The translations under genes were made by a program, and so were the position numbers. A stretch of 64,000 nucleotides of DNA. Source: Cycas panzhihuaensis (lineage: Eukaryota > Cycadophyta). The notes beneath the pieces are model-generated. The model made no database searches, had not been told where the DNA came from, and saw only the letters and a list, made by a program, of their open reading frames with translations. This document shows, in pieces, positions 59,578-64,000 of this stretch; within the stretch, counting starts at the first letter, position 1, and each line of letters opens with the position of its first letter. The stretch is taken from contig CM041465.1 in the NCBI GenBank assembly GCA_023213395.1, positions 131,323,741-131,387,740 of the forward strand, in the 5' to 3' direction.

Positions 59578-60060
59578 TTGGTTATAATTTATTATTAAGA
59601 AAATTGGATCATAAATTATGAAATTGAATCATAAATTATGTGAAAATTGTGTAGTGTTTGATTAGAAGGTTAGTAAAACATTTATTATTATTATTTTTTA
59701 ATAGTTTTAAAAAATAGTGGGAATTGACTTATTATATATTTGGATGTGGTTTCAATGTAAGTTTGCTTTAATGTAGCTAAATGTGTCATTAGATCAATTG
59801 ATATTGGAAATTGAATAATAAATTGAGAAAATTGATAATATAAGTTGTCATAATTTTTTATTAATTAATCTATTATTAAGAAAATTAAATCATAAATTAT
59901 GAAATTGAATCATAAATTGTGTGAAAATTATGTAGTGTTTGATTAGAAGATTAGTAAAGCATTTTGTTATTATTATTTTTTAATAGTTTTAAAAATAGTG
60001 GGAATTGATTTATTATATATTTAGATGTGGTCTTAATGTAAGTTGTTTGCTTTAATGTAG
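59578..60060 (+). repeat. Diverged two-copy tandem duplication of about 260 bases
   Basis: 59578-59777 and 59838-60060 share the order AAGAAAATT, CATAAATTATGAAATTGAAT, TAGTGTTTGATTAGAAG, AGTGGGAATTGA and GCTTTAATGTAG. Differences and small indels show that the duplication is not recent. Confidence 0.85.
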
Positions 60061-60061
60061 T

Positions 60062-60285
60062 GTTTTTTTATTTATTTTTTGGTAAGGTAAAATAAGTTAA
60101 GTGTGGGTTGGAAAATATGTTCCTAGTGTGGGTTGGAAAATATGTTCCTACAACCTAGTACATCAATGACAATTTAGCATTTAAGACATGAAGGATTGTG
60201 ATAATCCCATAGTTTGAGTAATACCCCTTAAGTTAGAAGTATGTTAGGACAAGCTTGATAGTTAGTTGTCTCAATTTCTCTTAGA
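60062..60285 (-). mobile_element. 5'-truncated LINE copy, about 220 bases
   Basis: Matches the 3' tail of the long LINE at 60321-60520, including the T-run (poly-A on the minus strand) at its lower end. Contains a 25-base direct duplication at 60101-60150. The two tails lie head to tail 35 bases apart. Confidence 0.8.
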
Positions 60286-61159
60286 GAAAATGAATAATAA
60301 ATCGAGAAAATTATAGTATGTTTTTTTTGATAAGGTAAAATAAGTTAAGCGTGGGTTGGAAAATATGTTCTTACAACTTAGTACATCAATGATAATTTAA
60401 CATTCAAGACATGAAGGATTGTGACAACCCTATAGTTTGAGTAATATCCCTTAAGCTAGAAGTATGTTAGGACAAGCCCCATAGTTAGTTGTCTTGATTT
60501 CTCTTAGATTAGATTAAACCAATTTCATAAGCTCTTCAAGTATATCCTCCTTCCAAACAAAAGATTTCCTATTTTTAGCTCTCTAGTTTGTGAGGAGGTT
60601 AGTCGCCTTATTACCTTCCTTGAATGTGTGTTGAATTTGGACACCTACTAAATGTGTATATCTTAATAGTTTGGGAATGTTGTGCCTTTCAATAGATTTA
60701 TTATGTCTAGGGAGTTTTCTTTGATCATCTTGCAAATGCACCCTTTTAGGGTTAAGTTCATAGTTTTAAGCATTGTTTGCCATCTTTGCAAAGTGGTTTG
60801 TTTGTTGATTATAGTGTTTTGTAGTCTCATGAAGTAGCCATTAGTGTGTTACCTTTTGAGGTGCTATTGAAATTTATTTAAGCTAGTGTTTCTTTGGGGG
60901 AATCATCTAATGGTATATTCTTGTGGTCCCTTCTTTAATATTCAACTTTATGCTCCACTTATGGAGGATCTTACCTTTAGTCAACACCCATTGCTTCTCT
61001 TTTGTTCTTTTAACATTTTTCTTTATCTTTGTGCATATGACATTAAACATAGTCTTTGGGTCCATCTGTTTGTCTTTAAAAATCTTTCTATTTCTTTCCT
61101 TCTATAAATTTCAAAACAACACATGGGGAATATTTTTTCATGCATTAAATGGACTCCAT

Positions 61160-61400
61160 TGATCTACATTGTTATTAGAAGGGGCCACCCACCTCAAAAA
61201 GGTCAAGCAGAAGTTTCCAAATCTCATTGGAGTAGTAACATTGGAAGAAGATATGACCCATAGATTCCTCTTTTGTACATTGAAGGATGCACTTGTTTGT
61301 TAGTTGATAACCTCTCCTCATGAGATTGTCTATTGTTAAAATTTTGTTTCTAGGGAAGGTCTACCAAAAAACAATAATTTTTGGGATGAGGTTTAGTTTC
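61160..61400 (-). pseudogene. LINE zf-RVT domain, degraded
   Basis: The minus strand reads LNLIPKIIVFW, RNKILTIDNLMRRGYQLTNK and then CILQCTKEESMGHIFFQC, the usual pattern of the zinc-binding domain at the C-terminus of plant LINE ORF2 (C-x-x-C, E-S, H-x-F-x-x-C). A stop interrupts it near 61364 and nothing recognisable follows downstream. Confidence 0.75.
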
Positions 61401-62099
61401 CATATGCCTTCTAATAGCTCATTCCTTGTCTCTCTAAACAAAGGTAGAGGTAACCTTGCTTCATTGAGTATTCCCCTTTTGGAGTAGAGCATTAGATTAT
61501 TGAGTCTACCTTGTTTGTTTTGGTTATATAACATTTTCTAAGAATCTTTTTAAGTTTGGCGACACTTTTTTGGGGAATCTTGAAGTTTTTCAAAATTCTT
61601 CCATCTTTTTTTTCTTTCCCTTCCAATCAAATAGTTCTTTCAATGGATGTTGTAGAGTCTTTCATAATGGGCTTGAAGGGGGGCTAATACATGATAGTTC
61701 TTTAGGCCTTTTATGCTATACCATACATCCTCTCAAAATTTTATGGTGTTTCCATCACCCAAGTTCCACACTTTAGGGTAGTTTTCACCATGGACTTGGA
61801 ACTAAAAATGCTTCTCCAAATAGTAGAGCCAGATTGGGGGTTAATATTCTTGAGGAGGGAATTGCCTTGAAGATACTTTTGAGATATAATTTTTTCCCAC
61901 AAGCTCATGTAGCCTTTGACTAGGTGCCACTTGAGTTTAGTCACAAAAGTAGAATTAAATGTTGTGTTTTTTTAAGGTTTAAACCTTTGGCCCATTTTGG
62001 TGTACAGACCTTGGTTTAATTTACCAAGTGGATTATTTTCCTCTCTTCTACCCTAAACCAAAGGAATCTTTTTTGGATGCCCTCCAGTATGGGAGAGAC

Positions 62100-63464
62100 C
62101 CTGGTTAGAATTTTGAAGATAGATATCCAAAAAACAAGGATATTTTATATTTAGTGGCCACAAGTTGGAGTTTACCAACTTGGCTAAGAAGTGCACTTTT
62201 CCATCTAGCCAACTTCCTTTGAATTTGATCAATAAGGGGATTCCATAGGTCCTTGGACATCTTACTCAAAAAAAGAGGCATACCAAGGTATGTAGTAGGC
62301 AGTTTCTTGATTTTCATTTACAAAATTTCACTGATCTTTCTTTGAGTAGTCTTTGGGGTATTTATGAAGTAAACATTGCTTTTATTCAAATTTACCTTTT
62401 GGTTTGTGGCCAATTTGTATCTTCTCAATTTATTCTTAATCTTGGAGGCCTCCTTAATGGTAGCTTTCCCCAAGAATATGTTATCATCAACAAATAGGTG
62501 GTGCATAATATTTTCCACCTTAGAAGTGGGACTCAGGTCTTTGACAAGTCCTTGTCTTTTAATTGCTTCCATGGTTTTGCCTAGTAGTTTAGCTAGGGTT
62601 ATAAAGAGATAGGGAGATAAGGGATCCCCTTGTCTGAGACCCCTACATCTCAAAAAGAACTTGGATGAGGAACTGTTAATAATGATAGAGTATTGTGGAT
62701 TTGAAATGCAAAGCTTTATCCAAGTTCTTCACTTCTCACCAAACTCAAAGGCATCTAAGCACTCCAATAGATAGTCCTAGGAAACTCTATCAAAGGTGTT
62801 TGAAAGATCGATTTTTATGAGCATAGCAATCTCCTTCCTTTCCTTTGTTGAATGCAAGTTTTGTGGACCACAATAATGGCATTAATGATTTGTCTTCCTT
62901 GCATGAAACCATCTTGGTTCTGAGATATTATATAGGAAATGATCCTTTTTAGTCTATAGGCGAGCACCTTGGTTAAGATCTTATATTTTATGTTATAGAG
63001 GTTAATAAGGCAAAAATCCTCTACTCTTTTGGCTCCTTTCTTTTTGGGATGAGAACCAAGAAAGTAGCTTGCCGTTCTTGGAGGATCTTTTGATTCGAAT
63101 AGAATTTGTGCAAAGCTTCCATGAGATCTATCTTTATTATGTCCTAGAATTCTTGGAAAAAAATTGAGAGGAAAACCTCTGTGTCAGGGGCTTTATCATG
63201 CTTCAATCCAAACATAGCCTTCTTAACCTCCTCCTAGGTGAAGGGGGTTGTCAATGAAGAGTTTTGGGCCAAGTTGACAAAATAGGAAATAAATCTCAGG
63301 AACGGGTCTTGGGCTTCCCTATCCCCACCTTGTGGTTCAGTGAATAATTCCTTAAACTTATCACTCGCAAGGTCTTTCATGTCTTTTGTGTCGTTCACCA
63401 TCAAGCCATCTTCTCTTTGAAGTCCATTGATTCTATTAATAGCTCTATGCTTTACTGCAGTCAT
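62100..63464 (-). pseudogene. LINE reverse transcriptase, degraded
   Basis: From right to left the minus strand reads FGLKHDKAPDTEVFLSIFFQ near 63170, LVLIPKRK near 63060, GLRQGDPLSPYLF near 62630, the catalytic HHLFVDDNIFLG near 62500, NLNKSNVYF near 62380 and LPTTYLGMPLF near 62290. These are the successive conserved blocks of LINE-type reverse transcriptase. The frame 63464-63234 upstream (AINRINGLQREDG) is the linker between endonuclease and reverse transcriptase. Several stops and frame changes occur, with the clearest continuous piece at 62653-62318. The enzyme would prime reverse transcription at a nicked target. Confidence 0.9.
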
Positions 63465-63739
63465 GCGAAAGAATTTGGCGTTCCTATCTCCTTCAACAAG
63501 CCAAATGGCCCTAGATTTTTGTCTCTAGTGAATTTTTTCTCTATTTAACAGTTCCTCCAAGTTTTCAACCAAGTCTCTTTTTGCTTTCTTCAAGGTCAGG
63601 GTCCTATCTTTGTCATGGATCCTTTTCTCAATTTTGTTTAGGTCTTTGATAGTTTGGTCCTTAAGGATACATGTTAAGAAAAATTTCTTTGTCTCAAACT
63701 TTCATTTGACTTTTCACCCAATCAAGCTTCTTAGAGAAT

Positions 63740-63994
63740 CTATCCATGGTGTGCCCCTAGATGGGGACATCGCTGTTTGATCCATATCATTTTAAGTCTG
63801 AAAGGTGAGCCTTTATGTTTCTCCAAGTCCGAAAATAGGAGTTGCATAGGAGAGTGATTTGATCTAATTTTTGGGAGTGCCTCTAATTTTTCAAAGAATT
63901 TACCAACCAAATAGTTATGTTGACAATGGGCATTAGGCCACATTGATCCCAAGATCATAAATATAATCACAATACAATAAATGCATGAAAGCAT
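63740..63994 (-). pseudogene. LINE endonuclease C-terminal part
   Basis: The minus-strand frame reads LPKIRSNHSPMQLLFSD and then KGSPFRLKMIWI. This resembles the end of the LINE AP-type endonuclease (S-D/N-H-x-P before the last strand) and the start of the following linker. The catalytic N-terminal part lies beyond the window. Confidence 0.65.
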
Positions 63995-64000
63995 GAGAGC

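Larger units (their letters stand above)
60321..64000 (-). mobile_element. Plant LINE (non-LTR retrotransposon), 3' part
   Basis: Minus strand, read right to left and running off the window: end of an endonuclease-like domain (63994-63740), reverse transcriptase (about 63240-62100), zf-RVT region (about 61380-61160), then an untranslated tail ending in eight T bases on the plus strand (60321-60328). Multiple stops and frameshifts make it inactive. The domain order is that of plant L1-type LINEs. Confidence 0.9.

Overview
This 64 kb window reads as nuclear DNA from a seed plant with a large, repeat-rich genome. The evidence is nested Ty1/copia and Ty3/gypsy LTR retrotransposons using initiator-Met-type primer sites, a plant-type LINE with a zf-RVT tail, a plant-mobile-domain-like gene, AT-rich spacers and a plant tRNA-Ser remnant. 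I saw no rRNA or intact tRNA gene, no CRISPR array and no intact conserved host gene. The species cannot be named from this sequence. A gymnosperm or a large-genome monocot would both fit.

Layout. 1-6672: 3' end and LTR of one large Ty3/gypsy element of Tat/Ogre type, then a second 2.5 kb LTR of a related family. 6698-13445: a structurally complete but decayed Ty3/gypsy element (1.06 kb LTRs, near-matching target duplication). 13446-22432: AT-rich spacer, a MITE-like repeat, and a copia-type LTR pair (16168-20878) around a region with no recognisable genes. 22433-26261: a compact Ty1/copia element with exact CTATT target duplications and a large internal deletion, inserted in another copy of the MITE-like repeat. 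27666-52500: an outer copia element on the minus strand (417 bp LTRs, AAAAG duplications) with other elements nested in it. 52506-60060: AT/T-rich DNA with microsatellites and tandem repeats. 60062-64000: a minus-strand LINE running off the right edge, with a short truncated copy at its tail.

The most notable object is a non-autonomous Tat-type element at 35289-48843 (minus strand, about 2.55 kb LTRs, exact TAAAG duplications). It carries gag-protease but no reverse transcriptase or integrase. Its 3' half holds two divergent accessory genes: a free-standing RNase H (minus) and an antisense plant-mobile-domain/coiled-coil gene (plus) with its own TATA box and a plausible intron. The right end of the element and its flank are repeated in inverted orientation at 29934-34502, so two 4.5 kb inverted arms lie 11.2 kb apart. 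The leader and gag start contain an unusual cluster of short hairpins seen in both arms.

Nearly all in-frame stops in these elements are explained by C-to-T change at CAG, CAA or CGA codons, the expected mark of long-term cytosine methylation. All element genes here appear inactive. Their sequences are described only, with no attempt at restoration.
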